64,000 nt of DNA from Streptomyces sp. NRRL F-5122 (GTDB lineage: Bacteria > Actinomycetota > Actinomycetes > Streptomycetales > Streptomycetaceae): the NCBI RefSeq assembly GCF_001507435.1, contig NZ_LMWH01000026.1, forward strand, positions 135,094 through 199,093. Direction: 5' to 3'. Under the pieces are notes generated by a model, which saw only the letters and a program-made list of their open reading frames with translations, did not search any database and was not told where the DNA came from. The translations under genes and the position numbers were made by a program. Each line of letters starts with the position of its first letter. Within the stretch, counting starts at the first letter, position 1. This document shows, in pieces, positions 31,256 through 39,466 of the stretch.

Positions 31256-32974
31256 TCAGTCGTCGGTGGAGGCGTGGCCCGTGTCCTCACCGCCCTGGGC
31301 GCCGCCGGCGCTCCGTCGGCCGCGGTGGAAGGCCCCGAAGCGGCTGCCGGCGTCGCGTGCGGGGCCGGGTTCACCCCGCTCGGCGGGCGTCTGTGGGGCC
31401 TGCTTCCGCCGCTCCCGCTCCGCCTCTGCCATGGTCCGACCCGGGGTCCTCAAGGGCAGACCGCCGGTTGCGGCCCCAGCAGGCTTGCTCGGGATGTCCG
31501 TGCGGGCCGCGGGCCCTCCTTCGGTCGGCACGACCGACTGCGGGCGTACCACTGGGGGTTCGGCCGCGGGGGCGGGCACGTTCGGCGCGGAGGTGCCACC
31601 CCGGAGAGGCTCGGAGACGATCGGCTCGCGCTGCTGGGCGACCATCTGAGGCGGCAGGAGTACGACCACCCCGGTGCCGCCGCGCGAGGACGGGCGGTAG
31701 TTGACGCTGATGCCGTATTTGACGGCCAGCCGTCCCACCACGCCGAGTCCGAGCCGGGTTCCCTGCAGTGCGGCGAGGTCGATGACCTTGCCCGACACGG
31801 ACTCCTCCGCCCGGCGCATGGCCGCGTCGGACATCTTCAGACCGCTGTCCTCGATGGTGACGACGATGCCGGCGCTGCGTTCCTCCACGTAGACGTGGAC
31901 CTCGTCGATGGGAGGGGAGAAGTTGGCGGCGTTGTCCATGAGTTCGGCCAGCAGATGCATCACACCCTCGGCCGCGAACCCGTTGATCGCGGCCTTGCTG
32001 GAGGAGTGCAGGCGCACCCGCCGGTAGGCGGCGATACGGCCGACGGCACCACGCAGGATGCTCTCCATGACGATCGGCTTGTTCCATACGCGGCTGGAGC
32101 GGCCACCCATCAGCAGCGCCAGCCGGTCGGTCATGAGGCCCAGCTGCGAGGTGCTGTGGTCCAGACGCAGCAGGTCGCCGAAGACCTCCTCACCGTGGCG
32201 GTCCTGCATCTCGCGCAGATCGGCAAGCATGCTGACGGTCTTGGCCTGAACTCGGCTGAGCGCCTTGGCGGAAGCGGCCTGCGCGGCGGCCGAACGCCTT
32301 TCGCTGTAGGCGAGTTCGCGCACGACCCACTCGGCCAACTCCCGCAGCAGCGTGCTCTGCGGCCAGTCGACCTTGGCGAGCGCGGTGTCGGCGGAGCTTC
32401 CTTCCCGCAGCAGCTCCACCGCTGCGGGCAGCGTCTCCTCGGCCAGCCGCTCGAGCTCCGCCTTGCCGCGGTCCAGTTCGGAGCGCAGGTGCTGCCGGTC
32501 GGACTCGGCCGTGGTTGCACGCCGCACCGATTCGGCGAGCGCGGTGGCGAACACCTGTGACAGCTGCCGCAGATGCGGGTCCGAGGGCACGGGGAACCGT
32601 GACAGGGCTTCTTCCGCCTCCGCGCCGTTCTTCACCCTCTCGGCGACCCCCGGCATGGTCGTGTTGACCAGGTGCGACCTCTCGGAGACCTGCTGCCGCC
32701 AGACGCTCTCGCTCATCTCGAGCTCGCTGCCCTGCGCGACGGCCTGCCGATGGGCGCGGCGCACCAGATACGAGGCGGTGCCGACGACAACGGCGACGCA
32801 GCACCAGGCGACAACCGCGGTAGCCAAGACCCAAGTGCGGGAGTCCTCGGGAGCGAAGACACCCGCTGCCGCGGCGCCCGCAGCGGTGACGAGCAGGATC
32901 ACCGGAAACGCGACCGGGGACGATCGCCCTCCTTTGGCGCTTCGGCGCTGGCGGGGGCGAGTTGGCACTGACAT
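31256..32974 (-). CDS. cvnA: Conservon sensor kinase-like protein (CvnA)
   Basis: The 572-residue protein has two N-terminal membrane helices (FPVILLVTAAGAAAAGVF and WVLATAVVAWCCVAVVVGT), a long helical linker rich in charged residues, and a histidine-kinase-like ATPase domain (ELMDNAANFSPP, VVTIEDSGLKMSD, GLGVVGRLAVKYG). The C-terminal 120 residues are proline-rich and low in complexity. CvnA proteins are nitrate/sulfur-sensor-like membrane kinases that start the conservon pathway. The ATG at 32974 follows GAGGG; an upstream ATG at 33088 is open but has weaker support. It is the first gene of the five-gene operon. Confidence 0.92.
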   Translation of the reverse strand: MSVPTRPRQRRSAKGGRSSPVAFPVILLVTAAGAAAAGVFAPEDSRTWVLATAVVAWCCVAVVVGTASYLVRRAHRQAVAQGSELEMSESVWRQQVSERSHLVNTTMPGVAERVKNGAEAEEALSRFPVPSDPHLRQLSQVFATALAESVRRATTAESDRQHLRSELDRGKAELERLAEETLPAAVELLREGSSADTALAKVDWPQSTLLRELAEWVVRELAYSERRSAAAQAASAKALSRVQAKTVSMLADLREMQDRHGEEVFGDLLRLDHSTSQLGLMTDRLALLMGGRSSRVWNKPIVMESILRGAVGRIAAYRRVRLHSSSKAAINGFAAEGVMHLLAELMDNAANFSPPIDEVHVYVEERSAGIVVTIEDSGLKMSDAAMRRAEESVSGKVIDLAALQGTRLGLGVVGRLAVKYGISVNYRPSSRGGTGVVVLLPPQMVAQQREPIVSEPLRGGTSAPNVPAPAAEPPVVRPQSVVPTEGGPAARTDIPSKPAGAATGGLPLRTPGRTMAEAERERRKQAPQTPAERGEPGPARDAGSRFGAFHRGRRSAGGAQGGEDTGHASTDD

Positions 32975-33565
32975 TCCGCGGTCCCTCGGTCCGTGAGAGC
33001 AGGGGTGGTTGGACGGCTGAGCAACGCCGACGCTCCGGAAGGGGGCCGACCGAGGGCGGCGTTGTTCCGGATCAGGGTTTTGCCGCACATGCTAGTCACC
33101 GGGCCGAGAACACCGGTACCGGACGATGAGTTCGGCCTCCGTACGAATTCACTTCGACGGGAAATGAGCACCACGGGACTGGTGCGTGGTACCGGATCGA
33201 TCGCCGATCATGACTGATCTTGCATAGGCCGAAAGCGGCGTTCCGGGTGCAATGTCTACCCATCGCCGTATACACCGGACCGAACCCCGCTGACCGATGT
33301 GAGTTTTCGGCCAACTATTGGGCACGAGGCGGGTGGCAGGCCGGAGGCAGCACAACCCAGATCCGATACGGCGACCGTCGTGGACCTCCGCACCACCCAG
33401 CCGAATTCAACTGGAGTGGGACAAAAGGGCGTCCGCAATTTCGCCGATGAGGTAGGCCAGTCGATGTCCCGTCAGGCGGTATGACCATGTTGGGCTTACC
33501 TGTTCCGGATAGTGACATAGTTCTGGAAATCCACGCCCCTGTCGGACAATAAAGGAGCTGGATCA
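32975..33565. other. Conservon promoter region and upstream leader
   Basis: This 591-base region carries the conservon promoter on the minus strand and that of the small-protein gene on the plus strand. It is less G/C-rich than its surroundings, notably at 33180-33330 and 33480-33560. No recognisable gene lies in it; short frames on both strands lack protein features. Confidence 0.35.
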
Positions 33566-33814
33566 ATCGAGTTCCCGGGTGTCCCGCTACCGCGCCGCAC
33601 GCGGTGTCCCGACGGACGGAAAGTGCGTGTCAGCGCCCACCCCGATGGGAGCATCCGGTTCCGGGTGGACGGGCTGCCGTACGTCCTGACCGAGGCGTAT
33701 CTGAGCGGCAACCCCGACCAGGACGAGGCGATCTTGAAGCTCTCTCCCGGTGGGCGGGGAAGCAACGCGGCGCACAACTACGCGGAACTGCTGGAGAAGA
33801 AGAACCGCAGCTAG
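33566..33814 (+). CDS. Small hypothetical protein with possible ATC start
   Basis: One frame gives a compact, coding-like sequence: EFPGVPLPRRTRCPDG, RFRVDGLPYVLTEAYLSG, NPDQDEAILKLSPGG and a charged C-terminus, about 82 residues. I do not recognise the family. AAAGGAG at 33551-33557 is placed 8 bases before an ATC codon at 33566, where initiation is expected. The only conventional in-frame start is a GTG at 33623, which cuts off 19 residues and has no ribosome site. Either ATC is used, or the original start was mutated, or the GTG is used. Likely a soluble cytoplasmic protein. Confidence 0.6.
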   Translation: MEFPGVPLPRRTRCPDGRKVRVSAHPDGSIRFRVDGLPYVLTEAYLSGNPDQDEAILKLSPGGRGSNAAHNYAELLEKKNRS

Positions 33815-33872
33815 AGCGTGACGTTCGGGATCGGGCCGCAGCGTCCGGAGCTGCACCCCACTAACGAAGGCC

Positions 33873-33897
33873 GCCCACGTACGGAAGGTACGTGGGC
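33873..33897. terminator. Hairpin between convergent small-protein and SPFH genes
   Basis: Ten-base arms (GCCCACGTAC and complement) with a 5-base loop lie between two convergent genes, about 60 bases from each stop. The likely role is a bidirectional terminator. Confidence 0.65.
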
Positions 33898-33950
33898 TGC
33901 CAGGCACCGTCCCGGGTCTCACGGGCCCGGGCTTGCCACCGTGAAACGCG

Positions 33951-35138
33951 TCAGCTCTCCTCGCCCGTGCCCTGCTTCCGCGACCGCGGGCCCTGCAGTT
34001 CGAGGCGCCCGTTGCCCTGCTCGGGCCGGCCGCCGGAATTCGGGGAGTTCTGGCCGCTCTGACCGTTCAGGTTCTGCCGGACCGAGTCCAGGATCGTCAG
34101 GCCCTGGGCGACCAGGCCGGCCGCGATCTCGCCGAGTCCGTCCGCACCGTTCAGGACGTTGACGTTGGCACCGGAGAGGCCACCGGCCGCCTCCTTCACG
34201 ATCTGCGGAAGCTGGTCGATCAGCATCCGGTCCAGGGCGACGCGGTCGTGCGAGGCCGCGGCCTCGGCCTGGATCTTCATGCGCTCCGCCTCCGCGGCGG
34301 CGAGGATCCTGACCCGCTCCGCCTCGGCCTCAGCGGGCTTCACGACCTCGGCCACGAGCTGCTGCTGCCGCAGCTTGGCCTGGCGCAGGGCCAGCTCGGT
34401 CTGGGCGGCCAGCACCTCCTGCTGGGCGTGCGCCTGCGCCAGCGGTCCGGCCTGGGCGGCATGCGCCTGGGCGCGGTCCACCTCGGCGGAGTACTCCGCC
34501 TTCACCACCGCCGTCTGCCGGGCGTACTCGGCCTGCTTACGGGCCGCGTCCTGCTCCGCCTCGGCCGCGGTCTGGTTGGCCTGGGCCTGGGCTATCTGGG
34601 CCTGCCGCTGGATGGCTGCCTTGTGCGGCGCGGACATCGCGTCGATGTAGCCGGTGTCGCCGTCGTCGATGGACTGGATCTGCAACGAGTCCACGATCAG
34701 GCCGATCTTCGCCATCTCCGTCTTGGACGTGTCCAGCACCTCGGCCGCGAGCTTCTGCCGCTCGGTGACGATCTCCTCGACCGTCATCGAGCCGATGATG
34801 GCCCGCAGATGACCGGCGAAGATCCTCCCGGTCAGGACCGACATCTGATCCTGGTCGGAGAGGAATCGCTGGCCGGCGTTGATGATGCTCTCCGTGTCGT
34901 TGCCGACCTTGAAGGCGATCACGGCACGCACGTTCAGCGCGATGCCCTGCCTTGTCACACACGTCTCGGTGACCTCGGCCTCGCACATCGACAAGGTGAG
35001 AAAACGGACCTTGCGCAAAACCGGCAGCACGAACTTCCCGTGCCCCGTCACCACCCGGAACGGCGCGCCCCCCAGTCCCCGCCGTCCTCCCGAGATCAGC
35101 ATCGCCTCGTCGGGGGCGGGAACGCGGTAACCGAACAT
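33951..35138 (-). CDS. SPFH/band-7 (flotillin-like) protein
   Basis: The 395-residue protein has an SPFH domain (about 20-180: YRVPAPDEAMLISGG, VLRKVRFLTLSMCEAEV, RAIIGSMTVEEIVTERQKLAAEV) followed by a long Ala/Glu/Gln-rich coiled coil (about 185-320) as in flotillins, and a Gly/Asn/Gln-rich tail. It lacks a clear transmembrane anchor. Flotillins gather into membrane-bound oligomers that organise membrane domains. The ATG at 35138 follows AAGGAG. The partner gene with an NfeD-like OB fold ends 10 bases upstream; SPFH and NfeD proteins are a classic pair. Confidence 0.9.
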   Translation of the reverse strand: MFGYRVPAPDEAMLISGGRRGLGGAPFRVVTGHGKFVLPVLRKVRFLTLSMCEAEVTETCVTRQGIALNVRAVIAFKVGNDTESIINAGQRFLSDQDQMSVLTGRIFAGHLRAIIGSMTVEEIVTERQKLAAEVLDTSKTEMAKIGLIVDSLQIQSIDDGDTGYIDAMSAPHKAAIQRQAQIAQAQANQTAAEAEQDAARKQAEYARQTAVVKAEYSAEVDRAQAHAAQAGPLAQAHAQQEVLAAQTELALRQAKLRQQQLVAEVVKPAEAEAERVRILAAAEAERMKIQAEAAASHDRVALDRMLIDQLPQIVKEAAGGLSGANVNVLNGADGLGEIAAGLVAQGLTILDSVRQNLNGQSGQNSPNSGGRPEQGNGRLELQGPRSRKQGTGEES

Positions 35139-35148
35139 CCTCTTCTCC

Positions 35149-35400
35149 TTAGCCGGCGTCGGCGGCGTCCCCGCACAACGCATCCAACGGATCGGCCCAC
35201 TCGATGACGTCCACCTCGCGGCGTCCGCGGGAGTCGATCACGAGCACGGTGGCCCCAGTCGGCAGGGGCTCCTGCGACCAGGCGAGGAATGTCTCGGAAC
35301 CGCCTCTGACCCGCACCAGGATCTCGCCGGGACCGGCGGATCCACGAGTGCCGATGAGCAGTTCCCCCGTGCAGCCGATCACGGCCTCGTCCTGCGCCAT
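35149..35400 (-). CDS. Small NfeD-like OB-fold protein
   Basis: The 83-residue protein begins after GGGAGG. Its sequence (IGCTGELLIGTRGSAGPGEILVRVRGG, TGATVLVIDSRGRREVDVIEW) matches the soluble C-terminal beta-barrel of NfeD proteins, without the usual membrane segments. It lies directly upstream of the SPFH gene in the same operon, so it probably binds or anchors the flotillin-like protein. The longer open frame from 35484 is rejected because the ribosome site fits only the later ATG. Confidence 0.78.
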   Translation of the reverse strand: MAQDEAVIGCTGELLIGTRGSAGPGEILVRVRGGSETFLAWSQEPLPTGATVLVIDSRGRREVDVIEWADPLDALCGDAADAG

Positions 35401-35971
35401 TGCCGACTGCCTCCCATCGTTCTGGTCCCGTGTTTCCGACCTTAGACCCAGCCGTGACGGCCCTCTACACTGCGGCGCCGCCATTCCCGGCCCACCTCCG
35501 GCCCACCCCGAGCCCGACCCCTCCGACCTGCGCGAACGCCAGGCCGGCCGACGCGCCCTTCGAACCTTTTATGCGCGTTGACACTGCGGCCGACCCTGCC
35601 GGACTCGTGCTGCCACGGCCACGCGGATCCATGGGACCTGACCGGCCGGTACTGCGGGTGACACGTGGACCCCCTTCTTGCCACGTGGACCCGCCCCACG
35701 GGCCGGAACGCGCGTACGCGCAATCGGGAGCGCCGCTTCTGCCCGCGGTGGTCGCTACCGTGGTCCGGGCGCGTCCGCCGGGGAGTTGACGACCACTCAG
35801 CATGTGATCGAGGCCGGACGACATACGGTCGGCCCCACAGGCGCCGCAGATCGCAGCCCGGTCGGCCTCGGCGGCACCCGGACGACCGCGGGAGCGACCC
35901 GCTCCCGCCGGGCAGTTCGGCCGGCGGACGCGGCACACTACGTGTGGGGGAAGAAGGCCGGAAGGGACCGC
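35401..35971. other. Divergent intergenic region (NfeD-like / sigma factor)
   Basis: The 571-base stretch lies between two divergent starts. It has no credible gene: the overlapping frames on both strands are low-complexity Pro/Arg/Ala sequences. It should hold promoters for both sides, but no clear -35/-10 pair stands out. GGAAGG at 35961-35966 is the sigma gene's ribosome site. Confidence 0.35.
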
Positions 35972-36940
35972 ATGATCCGAGACGAGGACGAAGCCGCGCG
36001 TCTCGAGGACGCGCAGCTCACCCGTGCTGCCCAGGCGGGTGAGGTCACGGCACTGGGCCTGCTGCTTGAGCGGCACCGGGCGGGTATGCGGGCGGTGGCT
36101 CTGAGCATTCTGGGGCCGGGTCCCGATGTCGACGACGTGCTCCAGGACACGGCGGTGCGCGCGCTCCGGAACATACGCGACGTCCGCGACCCGGCGGCCG
36201 TGGGCGCATGGCTGCGGATGATCGTGCGCAACACCTGCCGTTCCCTGCTGCGGGACTCCGTGAGGTCCCAGCCGGTCGAGGACCTGAACATGTCCTCCAT
36301 GGACAGCGGTCCGGACCGGTGGCTGGAGCAGAACACACTGCGGGACTGGATCTGGGAAGCCGTGGAGGAGCTGTCCCCGGCGCTGCGCATGCCCCTGGTT
36401 CTGCGCCATTTCAGCACGGGCGTCACCTCCTACGAGCAGATAGCCCGCGCGTGCGGTGTCCCGGTCGGTACCGTCCGCAGTCGTCTCAACCTGGGACGCG
36501 CCAAGCTGGCCGCGGCTCTCGCCGCCACGGCCGATGCCCCGCACTCCGACGCCGCACGGCGCGTTCGGGCCAGTCGTATCGAGGCACACGAGATGCTGGC
36601 CGCGGCCGAGCAAGGGCACTTCGCCGCGTTGCTCGCGGAGCGGTGGTCCCCCGAGGTCGCGCTGCTCAGCGGGAACACCCCGGTCGGCGACAGTGACCTG
36701 CTGGTGCGCGGCATGGACAGCGACCTCGAGGCGGGTGTGCGGCAGCGGCTCGTCCACGCCGTCGCCGGGCGGTCGCTCGCCGTGTGGGAGATGGACCTGC
36801 TCAATCCCCCCGAGAGCCCGGAGCACTGCCCGCCTGCCGTCGCCTGGCTCATGACCCTGGACGACGCCGGCCGGGTGCACCGGCTGCGGCTCTTCCACCC
36901 GAGGCGGACGCCGGCCACCGACCCGGCATCCTATGTGTGA
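35972..36940 (+). CDS. ECF-type RNA polymerase sigma factor with SnoaL-like tail
   Basis: The 322-residue protein has sigma region 2 (QAGEVTALGLLLERHRAGMRAVAL, DDVLQDTAVRALRNIRDVRDPAAVGAWLRMIVRNTCRSLLR, about 20-95), sigma region 4 (LSPALRMPLVLRHFSTGVTSYEQIARACGVPVGTVRSRLNLGRAKL, about 130-180), then an extra C-terminal domain of about 120 residues (ASRIEAHEMLAAAEQGHFAALL to VHRLRLFHPRR) of SnoaL-like character. Sigma factors with such tails usually lack a cognate anti-sigma gene and use the tail for control; none is adjacent here. The ATG at 35972 follows GGAAGG. The gene ends inside a CRP-like site. Confidence 0.88.
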   Translation: MIRDEDEAARLEDAQLTRAAQAGEVTALGLLLERHRAGMRAVALSILGPGPDVDDVLQDTAVRALRNIRDVRDPAAVGAWLRMIVRNTCRSLLRDSVRSQPVEDLNMSSMDSGPDRWLEQNTLRDWIWEAVEELSPALRMPLVLRHFSTGVTSYEQIARACGVPVGTVRSRLNLGRAKLAAALAATADAPHSDAARRVRASRIEAHEMLAAAEQGHFAALLAERWSPEVALLSGNTPVGDSDLLVRGMDSDLEAGVRQRLVHAVAGRSLAVWEMDLLNPPESPEHCPPAVAWLMTLDDAGRVHRLRLFHPRRTPATDPASYV

Positions 36941-36951
36941 CGACCGTCACA
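36936..36951. promoter_or_regulatory. CRP-like site TGTGA-N6-TCACA
   Basis: A perfect match to the classical CRP/FNR-family half-site pair overlaps the end of the sigma-factor gene and lies 75 bases before the alpha/beta hydrolase start. Streptomyces has a Crp protein recognising related sites. The site could control the hydrolase gene. Confidence 0.5.
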
Positions 36952-37025
36952 TGATGGGGATCGAACTTCCCTGACTCTCCTGCGTCTGGCCGGTGTCGTA
37001 AACACCAGCTGGACAGGAGACACCT

Positions 37026-37931
37026 GTGAACAACTCCCCGGCCGATCCTCTGGCCCCCGGCACCCACACTTTCGACGCCTACGGGGTCGTGCAGCGCTAC
37101 CACGTCCATGGCACAGGGCCGGTGTGCGTAGCGCATTCCGGCGGTCCCGGCATCCACTGGGAGTACCTGCGCATGCCCGCGGTGGAGCGGCATCTCACCG
37201 TGGTCTACCCGGAGCCGGTCGGCACCGGCGGTTCCGGCCGCCTGCCCTCCCACCCCCACGGCTACACCCGGCGCCGCTACAGCCGCTTCCTCGGCGCCCT
37301 GGTGGCTCACCTGGGCGTCCCGAAGGTGCATCTGCTCGGTCATTCGCACGGCGGCTTCGTCGTGCAGTACCACGCCCTGCACCAGCCCGAAGGGATCGCC
37401 GGAGTGATCCTCTACGACAGCGCACCGCTCACCGGTCCCGAGCACGGCGCCGAGGCCATGCGCCTGGTCCAGGAGTTCGCCGTGCGTCATGCAGGCCGCC
37501 CCGAGCTCCCCGAGGTCCTGGAGGCTTTCCAAGCGATTCCCACCATCTCCGACGACTCGCGGATGACATCCGTCGCCAAAGGCCTGCTGCCGTCGTACTT
37601 CGCGGACTACTGGGGACGGGAGGAGGAGTTCGCTCCCTTGCGCGCCTCACTGAGCGCCACCTACGTCTCGGGGCTGGACGAGGACCTCGTCCCGGACATC
37701 ATCGACGACCGTGAGGCTCTCGGCGCTCTCTCGGTGCCCGCCCTGGTGGTCGTCGGCCGCCATGACGTCATCTGCGGGGTGCGCTGGGCGGAGGAACTGC
37801 ACAAGCTGATCCCCCGGTCGGAACTGCTGATCCTCGAGAACAGCGGGCACTTCGGCCATATCGAGGAACCCGCGGACTTCGCGCGGGCGGTGGCGGGTTT
37901 CGTGACCGACACGACGCACAGCACACCGTGA
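37026..37931 (+). CDS. Alpha/beta hydrolase, proline iminopeptidase-like
   Basis: The 301-residue protein has the alpha/beta hydrolase pattern: an oxyanion HSGGPGIHWEYL near residues 40-51, the nucleophile elbow GHSHGG (about 106-111), an Asp-containing strand (VVVGRHDVICG) and the catalytic His in ENSGHFGHIEEP. The HGGPG-type oxyanion sequence is common in prolyl aminopeptidases and related C-C bond hydrolases. No signal peptide is present. The GTG start follows AGGAGA. The substrate is not predictable. Confidence 0.88.
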   Translation: MNNSPADPLAPGTHTFDAYGVVQRYHVHGTGPVCVAHSGGPGIHWEYLRMPAVERHLTVVYPEPVGTGGSGRLPSHPHGYTRRRYSRFLGALVAHLGVPKVHLLGHSHGGFVVQYHALHQPEGIAGVILYDSAPLTGPEHGAEAMRLVQEFAVRHAGRPELPEVLEAFQAIPTISDDSRMTSVAKGLLPSYFADYWGREEEFAPLRASLSATYVSGLDEDLVPDIIDDREALGALSVPALVVVGRHDVICGVRWAEELHKLIPRSELLILENSGHFGHIEEPADFARAVAGFVTDTTHSTP

Positions 37932-38258
37932 CGATCCGGTAGCGCAGGGCTGTTCCTCTGACTGCTCGCGTCCGGGAGACCGGTGTTCCGCCTCCCGGAC
38001 GCGAGGAGCACCCCCCTCACTGCGCCGAAGTCCTCGCCGACCCCATGCCCCCGCCGGGGGCCTGCCACAGGTGGGTGGCGATAATGGAGAGCCGCCCACT
38101 GCGGTCCGGGACGCCGACGGCGAGTGCGGTCCGGGCGAGGGGTTGCGGCCGGCCGGACCCCGCGTCCCGAAACCGTCCGGGTCCGCGCTGGTGGTCCACG
38201 ACGGACGGCACCGGACCGCCCGCAGTGCAGGACTGAATGGCCAATGAGGAGCGGACAC
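37932..38258. other. Intergenic region between hydrolase and oxidoreductase genes
   Basis: The 327-base gap contains a hairpin terminator at 37965-38005 and, at its right end, a GAGGAG ribosome site (38246-38251) that fixes the oxidoreductase start. No gene is seen. Confidence 0.4.
37965..38005 (+). terminator. Hairpin after the alpha/beta hydrolase gene
   Basis: Fourteen-base arms (CTCGCGTCCGGGAG and complement) with a 13-base loop begin 34 bases after the stop codon. Confidence 0.75.
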
Positions 38259-39362
38259 GTGAGCCAGGCACCCATACGGTTCGGCATGGTCGGCAGTGGC
38301 TGGCGGTCCGAGTTCTTCGCCCGGCTGGCCAGAGCGCTGCCCGGGCGGCTGGAGGTGTCCGGCGTGGTGACCCGGTCGGCCGCGCGGGCAGCGCAGGTGG
38401 AGGCGGAGTGGGGGGTGCCCGCCTTCCGGAGCATCAGCGAACTGCGCGGCACCCGGCCGGAGTTCGTCATCGCGTCGGTGCCGTGGCAGATCACGCCCGA
38501 GGTCGTTCGGGACCTGGTCGAGCAACGCGTGCCCGTTCTCGCGGAGACTCCGCCCGCACCCGGCGCGAAGGGACTGCGCGCATTGTGGGCCGCCGTGGGA
38601 GGCGTGACACGGCCGGGCGGCGGAGGGCTCGTCCAGGTCGCGGAGCAGTACACGCTGATGCCCGGTCACGCGGCCCGCATCGCGCTCGTGCAAGAGGGGG
38701 TCATCGGCAGGCCCACCTCGGTCCAGGTGTCGTCGACGCACATGTACCACGCCATGTCACTGATCCGGCACACGCTGGGTGTCGGATTCGAGCCCACGAC
38801 CGTGACGGCACAGACGTTCACCGCCCCTCTCGCCGACCCGCTCTCCCCTCGCGGCTGGTCGGACGACCTCACCCCCAGGGACGCCGCCACCACGCTCGCC
38901 TTCCTGGACTTCGGCGAAGCCCGCACGGGCCTGTACGACTTCACCGACAACCAGTGGTGGAACCCACTGCGCGCCCGCCGGATCGTGGTGCGCGGCTCGC
39001 TCGGTGAGATCGTCGACGACACGGTGGTGCGGATGGCCGACCCGCGCACGCCCGTCGAGTCCCCGCTGATGCGCCGTCGCACCGGCACCGACCTCAACCT
39101 CGAGGGAGCGGAGGTGCACCACATCTCCTTCGACGGACAGGTGGTGTGGCGCAACGACCATCTCGGGGCCAGTCTCTCCGAGGACGACCTCGCGGTGGTG
39201 GACCTGCTGTGCCGTACCGGGGCATGGGTACGGGACTCCGGACCGGAACCGTATTCCCTTGCCGACGGCTGCCAGGACCACCTCCTCGCCCTCGCCATCG
39301 AGGAGTCGGCGCGTACGCACGCGCCGGTGACGACCGCCCTCGAGGCGTGGGCGACCCGCTGA
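38259..39362 (+). CDS. Gfo/Idh/MocA-family NAD(P)-dependent oxidoreductase
   Basis: The 367-residue protein has an N-terminal Rossmann motif (IRFGMVGSGWRSEFFARL), a second-strand region VVTRSAARAAQVEAEWGVPAF, and the typical following ETPPAPG in place of the family EKP motif. The C-terminal half has the alpha/beta dimer domain. These enzymes oxidise or reduce hydroxyls of sugars, inositols or amino-sugar derivatives. The GTG at 38259 follows GAGGAG with 7 bases between; an ATG 15 bases earlier overlaps that site and is less likely. It converges on the epimerase gene. Confidence 0.85.
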   Translation: MSQAPIRFGMVGSGWRSEFFARLARALPGRLEVSGVVTRSAARAAQVEAEWGVPAFRSISELRGTRPEFVIASVPWQITPEVVRDLVEQRVPVLAETPPAPGAKGLRALWAAVGGVTRPGGGGLVQVAEQYTLMPGHAARIALVQEGVIGRPTSVQVSSTHMYHAMSLIRHTLGVGFEPTTVTAQTFTAPLADPLSPRGWSDDLTPRDAATTLAFLDFGEARTGLYDFTDNQWWNPLRARRIVVRGSLGEIVDDTVVRMADPRTPVESPLMRRRTGTDLNLEGAEVHHISFDGQVVWRNDHLGASLSEDDLAVVDLLCRTGAWVRDSGPEPYSLADGCQDHLLALAIEESARTHAPVTTALEAWATR

Positions 39363-39466
39363 CCCCCACCTCCCCCCCGGGGCACGCACCAGGGCGGGCC
39401 ACCGACCGGTCCCGGTGCCCGTCGCCCGTCGATCCCCTGCGCGCCGGGGACACGGTCCTGGCCGCC

